Source: Neospora caninum Liverpool (taxonomy: Eukaryota; Apicomplexa; Conoidasida; Eucoccidiorida; Sarcocystidae). From it: DNA of 64,000 nt. The translations under genes and the position numbers were made by a program. Below are positions 24,901 to 37,500 of the stretch, one piece after another; position 1 is the first letter of the stretch, and every line of letters starts with the position of its first letter. The stretch is from contig NC_018386.1 in assembly GCF_000208865.1 (NCBI RefSeq), positions 558,001 to 622,000 of the forward strand, read 5' to 3'. Below the pieces are notes generated by a model, which worked only from the letters and a program-made list of their open reading frames with translations, had not been told where the DNA came from and searched no databases.

Positions 24901-26082
24901 CGCAGGCTCAAAGCCGCACATACGGTCACGTAAGTTCACGCAGACAGATCCAACCCTCGCACGGGTGGTGCACGAATGTGTGCGTGTGTTCCCTGGACGG
25001 TGGGTATATAGGGATTTTTGAGTGTATACATACGTTGAAATACCTATATATGCATGAACATACTTCGATATGCGTATAATGTAGATGTATAGGTGTACCT
25101 ATGTAGACAGACATAGGCAGTACCCCTGAGCGCGTTCAGACGTGGGGATTCTGACATCTGAAAACGTTCCAGGCAGGCGTGGACGAAGTGCGAGGAAGAA
25201 CGCGGAATAAAGCGTGCGACGTCGGCCGGGACGCCGAGCGCAAGGTCACAGGAGACAGCTTGGCACAGAAACCCTCAAACTCTGGTTTTTGTGCTTGGTG
25301 AATCGCGTGTCCTCAGCCGCATGGAACAGGCGAAACAGGAGGAGAAGCAGGAGAACATTGACGATTTAAAAGAACGTCTTGGAAAGAGACTCGAGACTCT
25401 TCGGTGTGTCACGAATACTAGCGAGCAGTACGAGTACGAGCTCGTAAAGTTGCAGCGGCGATACGAGACACTGGTGAGCTACTTGCGAGAGTCGCAAGAA
25501 AAGGCGTCGTCCTACGAGGAAGGCCTTCGTGAGGTGCGATCAAGTCTCGAGCACGAGACAGCGCTTCTTCAAATCGAAAAAAACAAGACCCTGAACCTTG
25601 GCGAACGCCTTCGGGAACGAGATAACGCCATTGAGGTGAGGCCTGCAAACCCGCACCTTCTTAGGAGGCTGTACGAACGCTGTTCTTTGTCAGAGTCAGG
25701 GTGCATGCGTGTGAATCACGGGAGATGTAAACGGTGTGGATCTAGTGCATATGTGCAAGCATGCAGCTGTCCTTAGGACTCTGTCTCTCCATAAATACAT
25801 GTATATATCTGTCTATATGCCAGTTAAAAGTATCCATTTTACTCGAGTATCTGCCTCTTCATCCGCATTCGCTCGTTCTACCGAGTTTCCAGTTTCTCGA
25901 CAGACCTTCTCGGATCAGTGTAAGGTTCTTTTGAATCGGATGTTCGGATCCACCTGCCTCTTTTTTTCATTTTACATCTTTTCCGATATCGAATTTCATG
26001 TGTGTTGTCGGACGCGTTTCCCGTACCTCCATATAGGTGTTTAGACTTCTACACATGTGCACTTGTGGACGTGTATGTACAA

Positions 26083-26120
<38 letters not shown>

Positions 26121-28953
26121 GTGTGTTTCTTTCTGTTCATCTGTGTGTGTGTGTCGGTGCCTGTTGCTTGCGCCGCATTATGGGGGGTAAACATGCGCCG
26201 TGTTTCTGGGCAGTTTCCTTTTCGGCTGAATCGCCCAGCGTTCTTTGACTCGGTTGTCCCTGGCTGCGCGTCTGCGTTTCGACTCTATCGCTGCAGCGGA
26301 TGAAGATGGAACTGCGGCTGGAGCAAGACAAAGTCCTTTCGCGCGAGCAAACGATTCAAGAGCTGAGAGATTCTCTGAACGAGAACGCCCAGCTTTTGAT
26401 GCAGGCGAGAGACGAGTTGGTGGCCGAGCAGGAGAAGCTGGACGAAGAACGCCGACGGCACGACCAGACGCTGGTACAGGCTAAGAACCTCCAGAGTGAT
26501 CTGCGTGATTCTCAGCAGAATGTGGAGACGTTGTTGAAGGCGAAGGCGGTCGCGGAGGAGCAGGAGGCAGCCTTGAGACATTTGCACGAGAACTTTTTGC
26601 TTCTCCTCGAGTCGTCGCAGAAGCAAAGCGACGTCCTGGAAGAAACAGTCGACGCCGTGGCGGATAGGAAGCACAAGGCGACGCAGCTCCTCCAGCGTGC
26701 ACTCGATGAAATCCGGTCTGGCATCAACCAGAAATCGAAAGAAGAGGAACAAATGAAGGCCGAACTCGCAGCAGCAAATGAACGGCTCAATGGAGCCGTT
26801 GAGGAACTCCAAGCGGAGCGCGCTTCGCAGGTGAGTGCCCCGAAAAAACGACGGGAAAATGAAAGAGTTCCGGCCGAAAGCTCTCGCCGCTCCTTATGGC
26901 GTTATCTCCTGCGTAGGAAGGGGCGGCGAGGAGGCGTCGAGGCCGATTTTTCCGCATGGTCCCGTTGGGATGAAGATCGAACACCTTCATTGCGTCGCAT
27001 TTTCGTTCTTTTCTCTAAGTTTCCGTGTTCTTATCACTCTCTTCGTCTCGGGATGAGGGGGGAGAGCATGTTGACTGTTTTTTCTGCTGGGGGGTGTCCG
27101 CGGTTTTGTTGCTGTCCCTGCCTCTTTTCCACTGTCTTCTTCCGCACAACCCGTTTCCTTCTCTTTCGCTTGCGCCCCGCGTCTTCTCGGGGACTGGGGT
27201 CGCCTCTCGTCGCTGCGCTGCTCCGCCGTTTCCTCCAGTTTCATTTTTGTCGGTTTCGTGTTCCAGGTTTTCTCTCCGTTTTCCTCCCATGCGTTATGTA
27301 ACCCCCCCCCCCCCCCGTGTGCACCTCGTTCTGCTCGCCTCTGCGTTCTCTCAGGCCGAGTCCATGAATCGAGCGCAGGACAAGTATATGGAGGACCACG
27401 CATCTTACCAGAAGATCTTTGGTGAATTGCGCGATGAGATTGACGAGCAGAAGGCCCGCATTCAGTCTTTAACGGCTGACCTCGAGAAGGCGACACGCCA
27501 CGAGAAGCAGCTAGAGGAATTGACGGAGAAGATGAAGGCGAAAAACACAGCCCTCGAGAAGAGAGTTGTGAGCAGCTTCCAGGCTCGGGGAAGAAGCGGA
27601 AAGGGCTCCATTGTCCGTCTCATCAAACACCTCCAGCAAGGGACAATCATGGAAAGGGCGAATGTAAACAAAAAGAAAGTCAGCAAAAACCTCATCAAGG
27701 TAAGCTGCCTTCTCTTGCACGTGCCTCGAAATCCTTCAGAGGCAACCTTGGTGCGTCCGCTTTTTCGTGGTGTAAGGACCCGGGTATCCCCACTCTTTAA
27801 CAGGTGTCCGTCTCGAATCGTTTTTTCAGGACGACCTGCAACACGTCTCCTCTCCGTCCGTGGAAAGGGCAAAGTTGTGTCTCTCTCTATGTATGCATAC
27901 GCTTTCCGTTAGCGAGTTACGTGCCCGCGTTTTCCGCCATGTCAAAAACCCGTCGCCGCAAATGGCCGCTCTCTCCCCCCCCTTTAGGGCACGCAGGCGG
28001 TGATATCCATGTCGATGCCTCCTCACATATAACTCCCTTGGCGCTTCCCGTGACCGTGACGTCAACAGATGAATTCGATCAACCTCTGCGCGCAAACATC
28101 CCTTCGGAGAAGGAAAGTACTGCGTCGGGAAGCGGCGAAAAGCTGTTGCGTCTCGAGTTTCCCGATCTTGTGGCGCCGATCCCACTGCTCCTGGGTACCA
28201 TACAGTTGACGGCACAAGGGCGCGAATCTTCGCCACAGTGTGAGTTGTTCTGTACGGCCCTTTTTCGTTATTTTTTCAGCTCACCAAAGACATGCAGATC
28301 GTGTGGACAAAGGAATCGGGGGACAAACTGCCTGGTTTCAAGCAGCAGAAGACCATTCGCCTCCAGGTAACGCGTGGTTCTACGCCCCCGCATCCCACCT
28401 CAAAGGAGGAGCCGAGATCGAGCGGCTCTCGTCCTTGCTGGTGCAGAAAAACTCTCTGCGTCCGGAGAGGAATCTCTTTTTGTCGTGGTCAGTGGGGGTC
28501 AGCCACGGGAGGGGCGCGCAAGAGAGACACGAGCCGAGTTAAAAACCTTCAGTCGGAGGTGCGATGTCTCTCTAGTCAAGGACGTCGCCCGTGGGCTATC
28601 TGTGCAAGGTCCCAGCAGAGATTCTCAAAACATAGTTTATCTTCTTTTTTTCGGAGCTTTGCTGCAGCCGATTATGGTCCTTTCTCGATTCGCGAGCCCC
28701 CTTTTAGTCTCGTCTTCCTTGGATTTCTTTCCACCTGATCTTCCTCTGGCTGACGGGAACGCGTTTCTGGTGTGTTTTTCTCCAGCACATCGTCGGCATC
28801 GACTTCGGCACCGATTCCGCCGCATGTCGCTCGCGCATGGCCACCACATCGAAGAAGCAGCAGGAGATTTTGCCGTGGAGATGTTTTGAAGTCCGTACCC
28901 TCTCGAAGGCTTACCTTTTCACGGCTCCGTCCGATGACATCGCTGCAGCGTAA
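21969..28953 (+). CDS. Long unrecognised coiled-coil protein, at least eight exons, 5' end uncertain
   Basis: Phase-consistent exons: about 21969-23823, 24122-24253, 24385-24929, 25317-25635, 26297-26830, 27355-27699; then a further exon starting at 27830 with an unclear end, and 28280-28366 and 28786-28953. No ATG is in frame before 22191, so a first exon is missing or the start is 22191. The N-terminus has a short beta-rich stretch (IRFSSGWAVVRPGERRIS), followed by about 500 disordered residues with Ser, Pro and Glu and a Lys-rich PKKQPKKKKRE. From exon 3 to 27699 the protein is an almost continuous heptad coiled coil rich in Glu, Gln, Arg and Leu. The last exons are not coiled coil (VWTKESGDKLPGF; HIVGIDFGTDSAACRSRM). 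The stop at 28951 overlaps a perfect donor (GTAAGT at 28950), so a short extra exon near 29101 is possible. The composition suggests a structural or centrosomal/cytoskeletal scaffold; this is inference from shape only. Confidence 0.65.
23406..23570 (+). repeat. Acidic imperfect repeat within the coiled-coil gene
   Basis: The frame encodes an imperfect Asp/Ala/Glu repeat with units such as DDAESVEGA, DAADAESVEEA and DAEELQAESAVES, built on GATGACGCAGAA-like DNA words. It lies in the disordered N-terminal part. Such tracts change length between strains. Confidence 0.75.
26084..26120. repeat. (TA)n microsatellite in a coiled-coil gene intron
   Basis: An uninterrupted TA tract of about 34 bases lies in the intron between exons ending at 25635 and starting at 26297. 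A second simple tract, a 16-base poly-C, lies at 27301-27316 just before the acceptor at 27354. Confidence 0.8.
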
Positions 28954-29607
28954 GTTCACTGGCCAGTCGAGGTCGAGATCCGAACGGCCGTCTCTCTGGA
29001 GCGTACACGCATCGCCGTCACGTGCACAAACACACTGACGTGCAGGCACGCGCAGGTGGAGAGCAGCAAACAGACGAACAGAACGACTGAGAAGAGACAG
29101 CGGTGGGCCCTACGCTTCCCAGAAATCCAGCGCCTGAGTTCTCGAGAGCGTCCTTGCGGCCAACATTACGCGCTCCGCTTGGGGTGATTCTTAGTCGGTT
29201 GTATCCGAAACGACTTTCACATCCTGTCGCTTGTTTGAAACCATGTCCACGGCTCTACGTAAAAGCGAATAAACTGCATCGGAGGAAATGAATTGTCCTG
29301 GGGAACGTATATATATATATATATATGACGGGAAAGGCGTGGCAAAGAGAGCCTGTCCCTCCTGGTACGTCGAGAGACGTAATCTCGGAAGAGGACTATA
29401 AGGTCTCCAGGTCAACATCCACGGTTTTTTCTGTGGAGAGTCGTGCGCGGGGCTGTAAGAGGTCAAAAAGTGGATATAGGAAAGAAATGTTTTTCTGTTT
29501 CTGTTTTGATACGTAGCTGGGTTATCTGCCTTGGCCGGCTGGTTGCACAGTGGTCAGACGCGCCCAATATAAAGACACACAGGGAAGTGTGTGTACGCCG
29601 GGCCAAG
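28954..29607. other. 3' flank of the coiled-coil gene
   Basis: It contains a short TA tract (29308-29327) and a candidate 3' exon after an acceptor-like CAG at about 29098-29100, which would add only a dozen residues to the preceding gene. No other gene is supported. Confidence 0.4.
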
Positions 29608-30334
29608 ATGAAGCTGCAGCGGTACTGCCAGAAAAACCGTAAGTGCCGGTTCTTTTCCCCCTCATGGTTTTGCCTTTCTGGCCTGCCAGGCCTTTGCTCC
29701 ACGTGCCCCTCGACACTGTGTCTAGTGCACTTCGTACCGACGCAAGCCTTTTTTCCCAGAGGGTCAGCGACACAAAGCGGTTTTTTGAGTTAGAGACAGG
29801 GTTGAGCGGAGCGGTGAGATGCACAGAAGTCCTCGCAAGTTCGGTGCTGGGGAACCACCTTTGCAGATGGACCGCCAAGGCTCGCCGTATCTCCGCAGAA
29901 AACAGCGATACTCCGTGGGATGAGAGTCTTGTAGACAGTTCGGAACAAGGAAACTAGAGGTGCACACTTGACCTTGTGGAGTTCCGGACGACACTCCGTA
30001 GCGATGCGAAATCGGCGCGCAGTGAAGCCGCACTCTCTCAGAGATAGGTTTTACGTTTCCTCTGCAGTCGGTTCCGGCCGGCACTGAAGGGTACTACAGC
30101 GTACCCTGAGCCCATTCGTGGAGAGTGGGGCACTGGGTTTTCTGTTTTTGCCAAGTCTGGCCTACCATCACACCTCGTCAAGTTTTAATTCCAGTTTCTG
30201 CCATTTTGCCGTTTGATATACTAGGTATTTCCCCAAGAACGATGTGGTTGGACGCGATCGCCAAGACTTGTGGACAGCCGGTTTCCTCTCAGCAGCGAGC
30301 GCGTCGCGGTGCGGGAGAGAAGAAAGCAAAGTGA
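29608..30334 (+). CDS. Possible small two-exon protein of 56 residues, unknown
   Basis: Not recognised. Exon 1 (29608-29638) begins with ATG and reads MKLQRYCQKN up to a GTAAGT donor. Exon 2 (30195-30334) follows an acceptor TTTTAATTCCAG and joins in phase (split Leu codon): LSAILPFDILGISPRTMWL, then a basic tail RRGAGEKKAK ending at a TGA. The split between an amphipathic/hydrophobic first half and a Lys/Arg-rich end, with one Cys in each half, would suit a small organellar or ribosomal subunit, but this is a guess. Evidence is limited to a strong donor, an acceptable acceptor and a matching phase; upstream exons could exist. It could be a chance pairing. Confidence 0.33.
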
Positions 30335-32643
30335 TGTGTCAGCAGAGAAAGAATCTGGCTAAAGTATTATCTCCTTTCCGGATCAAGGAGACCCGTGCGA
30401 CGTGAGGCAACCAAAAGGCAGCCTCCGACTGTAGGTGCCCCCAGCTTGCTCGTCGATCTTGGGAAGCATTTCGCCTGTCACACGCTTTCGAACACCATGG
30501 GATCGAGGAGAAAATGCCTGAAAGACGGAATTCAACTGAACAAGACGAGAGAAAGGCGCTGCAAAGGTGTTTCTCGCCGCAAAGACTCGCCGGCCGACAT
30601 TGCGCGTGTCCTCTGGGGCTGGCGAGCAACTGCAAACTCTCTTGGGCGTGCTGAAGGCGAGAACAACGTAAAACGAAACTATACAGAGGTTCAGAGCGAA
30701 AACCTACTGAAGCGACGCGCCCCTCATTGTCACACACGATGCCCGGAGTGGGGAATCCGATGCCGGAACGAAAAAACTCTCTTTTTCAGATGCGGTCGCT
30801 TGCTCCTTCTTGCGGCTCTCGAAACTCTGTTCCCGAAAAAGCACGAGAAAGTAAGGGAAAACAGCAGTAAGAGACCGAGCGACGAGGACATCTCAAGTCG
30901 GTGCCTCGGACATCCCGAGTATAACCGACAAAGCAGGCCTTATTCGAGGAGTACGGGTAAAAAGGAGTCACACGCTGTTCCTTCCATTCTGGTGAAAGGG
31001 TTCGCGCTATCCCGTACGTTGGCAGGCGTCTTTATGACACTTTCTTTTTTTTTGAGACAGTCCTCGTACGTGCAATCACAACATAAGAGGAGCACATGAT
31101 TGTCACGTCCGGGGCCCTCTTCTCAGGAGTTAGATAACCTTTCAAAGCACTGATTACAATGAATCGGAAATCTGACGTCAGAGACGACGCGAGAGGTCTT
31201 GCGCTGGGAGTGTGATGTATGTCTGTCCTAATCTCTCGCCATCTGTATCTATAAATCGTCATTGATATAGATATATATGTATCCTATGCATAACGCCCCT
31301 ACTCTATCAGCTGCTGTATATATGCATATATATATATATATATACCAATGGACATCTCTGAACGTTCTTGCAGATTGTGTGGTCTAGGACTGGTTGACAG
31401 GAGAGAGTTTCTCTTCAAAGGAGACGTCTTGCGTTTTTGCTTCGTCCTGGAGTCGTCCTTGCCGCGTCGCACTCATATATCTATGTTCCTTGACGTGTAA
31501 GACAGGCTCTGTGACCTCGGCGAAGGACTTTCCGATCTGTTGTGCATCTCCCACGTCTGCTAGTAGCTTTGACGTGTCCTTTGCTTGTTGAAGTGTACAC
31601 ATGAAAGCGAACTAGCTTCACCAGATATGGAGCGCACGTAATGACGGCGGAATCTGTATCAATAGGGATTCATTGTGTACACAGTGCCTGAGTGTATCAA
31701 CATGTTGTGACAACATGCAAAGGTCCATGCATTCCGTTCGACCTCGCTTATACACGTACCAGCCGCTGAGGGCTCGTGGTTCACAGGATTTGCTTCCCAA
31801 GTGCAATGGTTGCCGGTCGCTCGGGCTCCGAAGACGAAGCAAACAAGATTGCTGTGTTACCGTTCCATAGCCTTCCACTTTTGAAGAGGAGACTAGCAAA
31901 CAGAAGAGTCAGGTTTGGTTATGGTTTGCCGAAATGCTGATTTCGAAACGCTCCCGTATGGGGACTGTATCTCGCACAGACTATACACTTGAGCTAGATA
32001 GCGGACTCATCAGCGTACGAGGAGAGGTAACTAGCTGAAAGTCGCAGAAACTTGTTGGCCGCAAACGTGCAGCTCTTTCAGGTTACAAGTGCATACGAAT
32101 TTTGCCGAAAAACTACATTTACATAGTTATTTGACACGGGACCTCGCGTGCGATCTTCCCCACATCGCCAGCTCGAAAACCGGCCAAAGTTTTACCCGTC
32201 GTGCCTCCTTGCCAGTGTGTCGTCGCCTCCGCCCTCTATGGCATGCCTCTCCGCACAGACGATAGGACAAAAAGAACCTGAAAATCGCGTGAATCGGGAG
32301 AATGCAAATTCTTGATCTGCATGCGGGGAGTTAGCTTCTAGGTTAATCTGTCGAAGATGGACGTCCGCGGTGCAGTCCCCGGGAGAAAGGACTCGGACCG
32401 CATCCGGCCTGCAGCGTGCACACACCAGATAGATAAAATCTGACTAGAGTAGAAAAAGCCATGCACGGAGTGTCTGCATGTACACAAGCCTTGGACAAGG
32501 CCCGATGTCGATCGCTGAGTCTTGCCGAGAAGTCAAGACGTGCGAAAAACCAGACGTGGAAAAGCGGCGGCAGGCAAACCGCCCCCTCGGCCCTGCAGCG
32601 TCCAGCCCCTTCCACGAACCCCCTTTGGTCCGCAAGGCAACTT
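30335..32643. other. Spacer without a supported gene
   Basis: A plus-strand frame stays open from 30395 to 31099 (about 230 codons), but it is Arg/Lys/Ser-rich without any recognisable domain or downstream exon, and I leave it uncalled. TA tracts lie at 31264-31279 and 31317-31344. The right end should hold the 3' untranslated region of the minus-strand ALY/REF-like gene. Confidence 0.4.
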
Positions 32644-34534
32644 CTAGGATATTTTCCCGACACACTCCACGCGCGGCCCAGAGTCTGCTGTGAAATGTCT
32701 CTGATGCGGCGCAATGAGATCTACAGCGCCTCGACGGGTATAAAGATAAAGCGACTAGAAAGATGTGATGTTACAGACCCGCTGTGCGCTGTCAATCATG
32801 GTGATTGTCCTGTTTCGTCTGTCGTTGAACTCGGAGCTCTTACCTACGGCACCCCTCGCCCGAGCAGAGGTAGACGCGGCGAAACTGTCCAGGTAGGAAG
32901 TGTCGTCGGCGTCTTCTGCCACAGGCGCCGACTCCGGCTGCCGCGCTTTGTCGACTTCGGCCACTTTGAGCACGTCACTTGACATACGCGAGGTACCCGC
33001 GACGCGCATGCGTCGACCATGGAAGGTCTGTACGGCTTTCCTCGCTGCGCTTCGCTCCAGAAAAGAGACCCGCGCCGTAGGCAAACGCCCCCCGTCGATC
33101 TGCGGGGAGAACAGATTCACACAGAGATACGGGAACGGGACGTTCTCACTCATTTAAACTTGTCGTGCACTCTTGAACAAATGAACAAGCAATTCGGTAG
33201 AGGACGGATGGGGACCGCAGGCACTGACACCGTCCAGTTCTCACCCGTGGTCCTTCGAGAGCCGTGTCAGCCAACTTCCATGAAAAATACAATCACAAAC
33301 TGCGTTACCCTTGGAAGTGAGCGCTTTTGGCAGCAACTGTATCTCCGCCTTCCCGAGGGTGCATGCGTCGTGGACGATGAAGCCGCCTCACCTTGAGAGC
33401 AAGAACTGTTCCAGAGACAGCCAGTTTGGCCCGCAACTCGCTTTCCGTGACGCCTGCGGGGAGTCCGCGAATAAACACAGACGATCCCGGGCAGCTCGTA
33501 ACGTCTCCCTCGAAAAAATCGTGTACCCATTCGTCTTGTCCTCGTCCAGAAGCCCCGAAGACGCCTTTCGTCTTGGTCTCGCGTTGTCGAGGAACCCCCT
33601 CTTCAAACAGGTCGTGACTCCACTCCTGGGACTGCGCTCGAAGTCGCCCAGGCCTTTACAAAAATCGGGAAAACAGGGACGGGCGCATGCGTTTATCAGA
33701 AAGGAACTAAGGAGGGGCAAAGGACGACTGCAGAATGGACGAGAGACGGTAACACACAACGAATCTGCGCCCGATGCACAGGTTTGACTTGCCACTTAGC
33801 AGAGATGGGAGTGCTTCCTGGATGTATGTCCAGAAATGGAACCTAGGGGGGTTCCCATATCCGCTTGAAAGGGGACAGGAGTCGAAGAAGGACTCCCTTC
33901 CTGTCTGCCGCAAAGATCAAATCCATGACGAATTACCATTGTGGTCCACGGGACGACGCGTATGTATGCCGCATTCCCAGTCCGCTATCACACACGCATA
34001 TATATACACGCCAATACGGAGAGCCCCGCGCCCACGTTCGAAGACACACATCCGTGTAACTCAGGTCCGGCGGTGCGACATGCGCGTGCTGTGCACCTCT
34101 CCGTGGCAAGCCCGCATGGCCACAGCTCACCGCGAAGCTCCTCCGGCTGGCCGGAAGGGGCCTGAGCCCAGGCCTCTTGCATTTGTTGGCCCATTCCGTC
34201 GACGGCGCATCGGACCAAAACCGTCAGTTGCCCATGCGTCACCGGTCTCGTCCATGCTTGTGTCCACGACGAGCCTTCTCCGTGAGCAATCGATGACCCG
34301 GCGCACTGGGTCCGCTGACGTGAGGAGCTGCGCGGACTGCTTGGCCTCTCTGCCGCCTTCCATGCGATCGAACACGGAGACACGAAGCGGCATATCTCCA
34401 CCGGAGACTTTCGGTCGGTCACGCTTCTCATTCCGCGAAGAAGTTGACGGTCGAGCGCCGTCGCCGTCATTCTCCTGTCCCAATGCAGCCGCTACTGCAC
34501 TGCCAAAGATCCCGCGGTTCGTGAGAGTTGCCAT
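32644..34534 (-). CDS. ALY/REF-like RNA-binding protein with one RRM, four exons
   Basis: Likely mRNA export adaptor acting in the nucleus. Exons in coding order: 34534-34131, 33653-33392, 33099-32844, 32720-32644; phases 2, 0 and 1 agree and give 332 residues. Residues 1-134 are polar and disordered. Then comes EWSHDLFEE (145-153), closely like the WQHDLFD motif just before the RRM of ALYREF. The RRM is at about residues 192-270: RNP2-like VFIRGL, ESELRAKLAVSGTV, and after the intron ARVSFLERSAARKA (RNP1-like) and VQTFHGRRM. A second similar motif, EWVHDFFEG, lies 31 residues downstream of the first. The C-terminal 60 residues are acidic and then Ala/Ser-rich. In RNP1 the usual aromatic/Gly core is reduced to VSF. 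RRM is firm; ALY/REF is a reasoned assignment. Confidence 0.75.
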
Positions 34535-37500
34535 TTTTCTTGAACGAAAAGGAGAGTGCCTTCCTTGCTAGGAAGCCCCAAGGGAGATGAGGGAGGATGG
34601 AGTAGCTTGCAATGCTTGTAGAATCGAAGACTGGCAACGGCTACTGTCGGTCCAAGGGGGACAGACCCGACCGGCGTTTCGGGCAGAGACGCGTAGAAGT
34701 CCTCAGGATGCAGCTACACCCATGTTTTTTGAACGCAAATCGCAATTGCGCACATGTTCTACACGATTCGTTTTGAAACGGCCCAGAGACGACGTTATGA
34801 CACAGAACAGGACATGACGCAGGGGGGCATCGTTTCGATGGAAAGCATAACACGACCCTCTTGAGGCGGAAACACGCGCTCAACTGAAAGAGAGCTTGAG
34901 CCTGAAAACGTTTTAAAAGAGTAATGTGGATCTGGCCCCAATGACGGCGGTATAATCCTTAAAGCAACACGGCCTTGCGCGTGACACGCCACCGGCAGAC
35001 GGGAAGAGGCTTTGCTGACACGAACTCACCACGAGAGAAAACCGGAAGGGAAAACTCCTGCCTACTACGACAGCGCGAGTTCTTCACTAGTAGCTCTTTC
35101 CGATCACTTGTCCCGGAAATGAGGCAGGAATGTGGAATCTACTGCGCCGAGGTTCCGGAAGGGATCCGTGTACCGTGAACCCCGTTCACAGGCGAACATG
35201 TACCTCGTTCGCAGACTGAAGGAGCTCCACCGCAAGAACCGCGGAAAACCGAAACACGAAAAAACTTCGCTTGCTCTTGACATATGCACCCGCCAAAGGT
35301 GTTTTGCGCTCTTACACAACATTGAGTGCTTGTTCCGGTAAACAGTGGAGAAAACGCTATTCCAAGCCAGACATGCATACACAGTGTAGCGCATGCGCCC
35401 AGACGAGGCATGCAGCAGCACCGATGGGAGCGAAGAGACGCACTTGTGGTTATCTTGCCAGTTTTACGAAATACAGAACGGATAAACAATCTTTCGCAAT
35501 CTGACCTCTTCGCCGAATGGGATGTGGAAGCGGTACGGATGTCCTCGTCTGACGAGCAACCATGCGACCGGTCTCTGTTAACGGGGGAGGAAGGCGGTAC
35601 GCCCGATTGAAAGGGGCCTAGGTGAAATGTTGTCCAGAATATAGCGTACAGCGAATCAGGTATAAACACGACACGCTTACGTATCTGAAGCAGATGCTGG
35701 CCAATCAGCTTCAAGTGCACATTCTCGTCCTGTACTTTTTAGCTTCCAGAAGAAGTTCCATCAAAGGTGCTGAAACCAGAGAGAGCAATGCATTGACGAC
35801 TGCCCCAGTCTGGCCTCCCGGGCTGCCATCCTGAAAAAAGTATTTCCTCCATATGGAACAATAAGCAGGGACACGAGGCCTGCCTCCCCTGCAAACGTCA
35901 GAGAGGGGCAAAGGACACAGCACGGTGGAAGAGCGTTCCGAGCAAGGAGCGCACACCGTTTTGTGGCGCCTGTGCGACGCCAACTTATAACGATCGGGCA
36001 GCTACAAATCGCAGATGCAACTTACTCGAGCTCCACCAGTTGGATACATTGGACAATCTACTGCCGTTAGCGGCATCCGCATAAGGCACAGAAGTTGGGG
36101 GCCACAGGGGAAAAGCTATGCAAATGGTAATGGTACCGGGCGACCAGTCACGAAAGACAAGGGAGGTAGGTACATGCCTGTGCCCAGGCGTACGAACTCT
36201 TTTTTGACACCATGAGTATAGGGTACGGTGTGGGATCTCCGGGAAATGAGAGGGAGCTGTGGAAACGTGGATACCGTGGCTGCGAAGCAAATCTCAACCC
36301 AAAACAATTCGGCACAATGGTCACGAGGGGAACGGGCCCAAACCTTTATCGGCACATTACCAGAGAATCAAGAAGGCAAACGAATATTCACCAACTCTTT
36401 CCGCAAGGACGCACCTCCAGAAATGGGCTAAAACAGTTGCACTGTTTCACAAAACGGCAGCTAGGCAGTGGCAAACGGCATTACGGGGCGAGAGGATATT
36501 TCACTGAGGTAGGAACACAGCCGGATGCAGGGGTGCTGTGACGTTTTTTACGCTGACCGCGATAGCCCATGAATCTGTTAGTAGCCCAGCCCCTGTCGCT
36601 TGCAAGTGCGTCGCAGTCCAGCTGGATAACGAAATTACTCCACACTGAAAGCAGGCTGAATGCTTGGACCATGCGGGGAGGGTGACCTGCGTGCTACGCG
36701 ACCCCGGGAATTCAGGTAAAGGCGGTATCTCTATGGGGCATCGTGTTTGTAGTCGGCGATGAATCAGGAAACCTTTGCACGAGTAATTTCAGTATCGTGC
36801 TCGACAGGAGACAGAGTTTGAAGTAGACGAGACCATCTGTACGTCCGAGCACGCTGAGGTGCCGATGCAGTCACGACGAAGGCAGCTGCTTCACACAGAC
36901 CAGCAGGTGAGCGACGAGGACCGGAAAACGGTCGGAAAACCCCAGAGGCGCGAGCCGATATAGCCGGAGAATTGAGATGCAGCTGCATTCACACAAGAGT
37001 TTGACAGGATGCATTCGCACATGTCCCGGCCCTCATAAAGACTGATCGTTAGGGCAGAGCCGTGATGGCAACCAAATTTAGGACCTTTGTCAGGCAGAGG
37101 CTATCATAGTGAGTCCACAGCGATATTTAGCCGGGAAGTTAGCGTGTAAATATATACTCGAGTATCAACTTAGATGTGCACGGTGAATATAATTAATCCT
37201 CGTACCGTGTGTACCTATTTGGCTGGGTGAGATACGTATTGGTGACAGGTGGCACCTTGGCTGACACGGTGCGTGCACCAGGAAACGGAACGCTGCCTAA
37301 AGAATATGCGTGAGAGAAGGCGATGCTGGGCCCTCATGAAAACGAAAAAGTTGAAGATGATATCTTTAATGGTGGGAAGAAGAATTGACTACGTCCCAGG
37401 TGGGGCTCGGGACAAGGTTGCACAAAAAAGGGGCAACACCCCATCATATGGTAGCTTCACACGTGGATGAAGGTTCGGCGATCCGTTGCGGGAGAGGAAC

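Noticed and set aside
30395..31099. Plus-strand open frame of 234 codons
   Set aside because: Basic, Ser-rich composition, no domain, no splice partners, and an overlapping open frame on the opposite strand. Not enough to call a gene.
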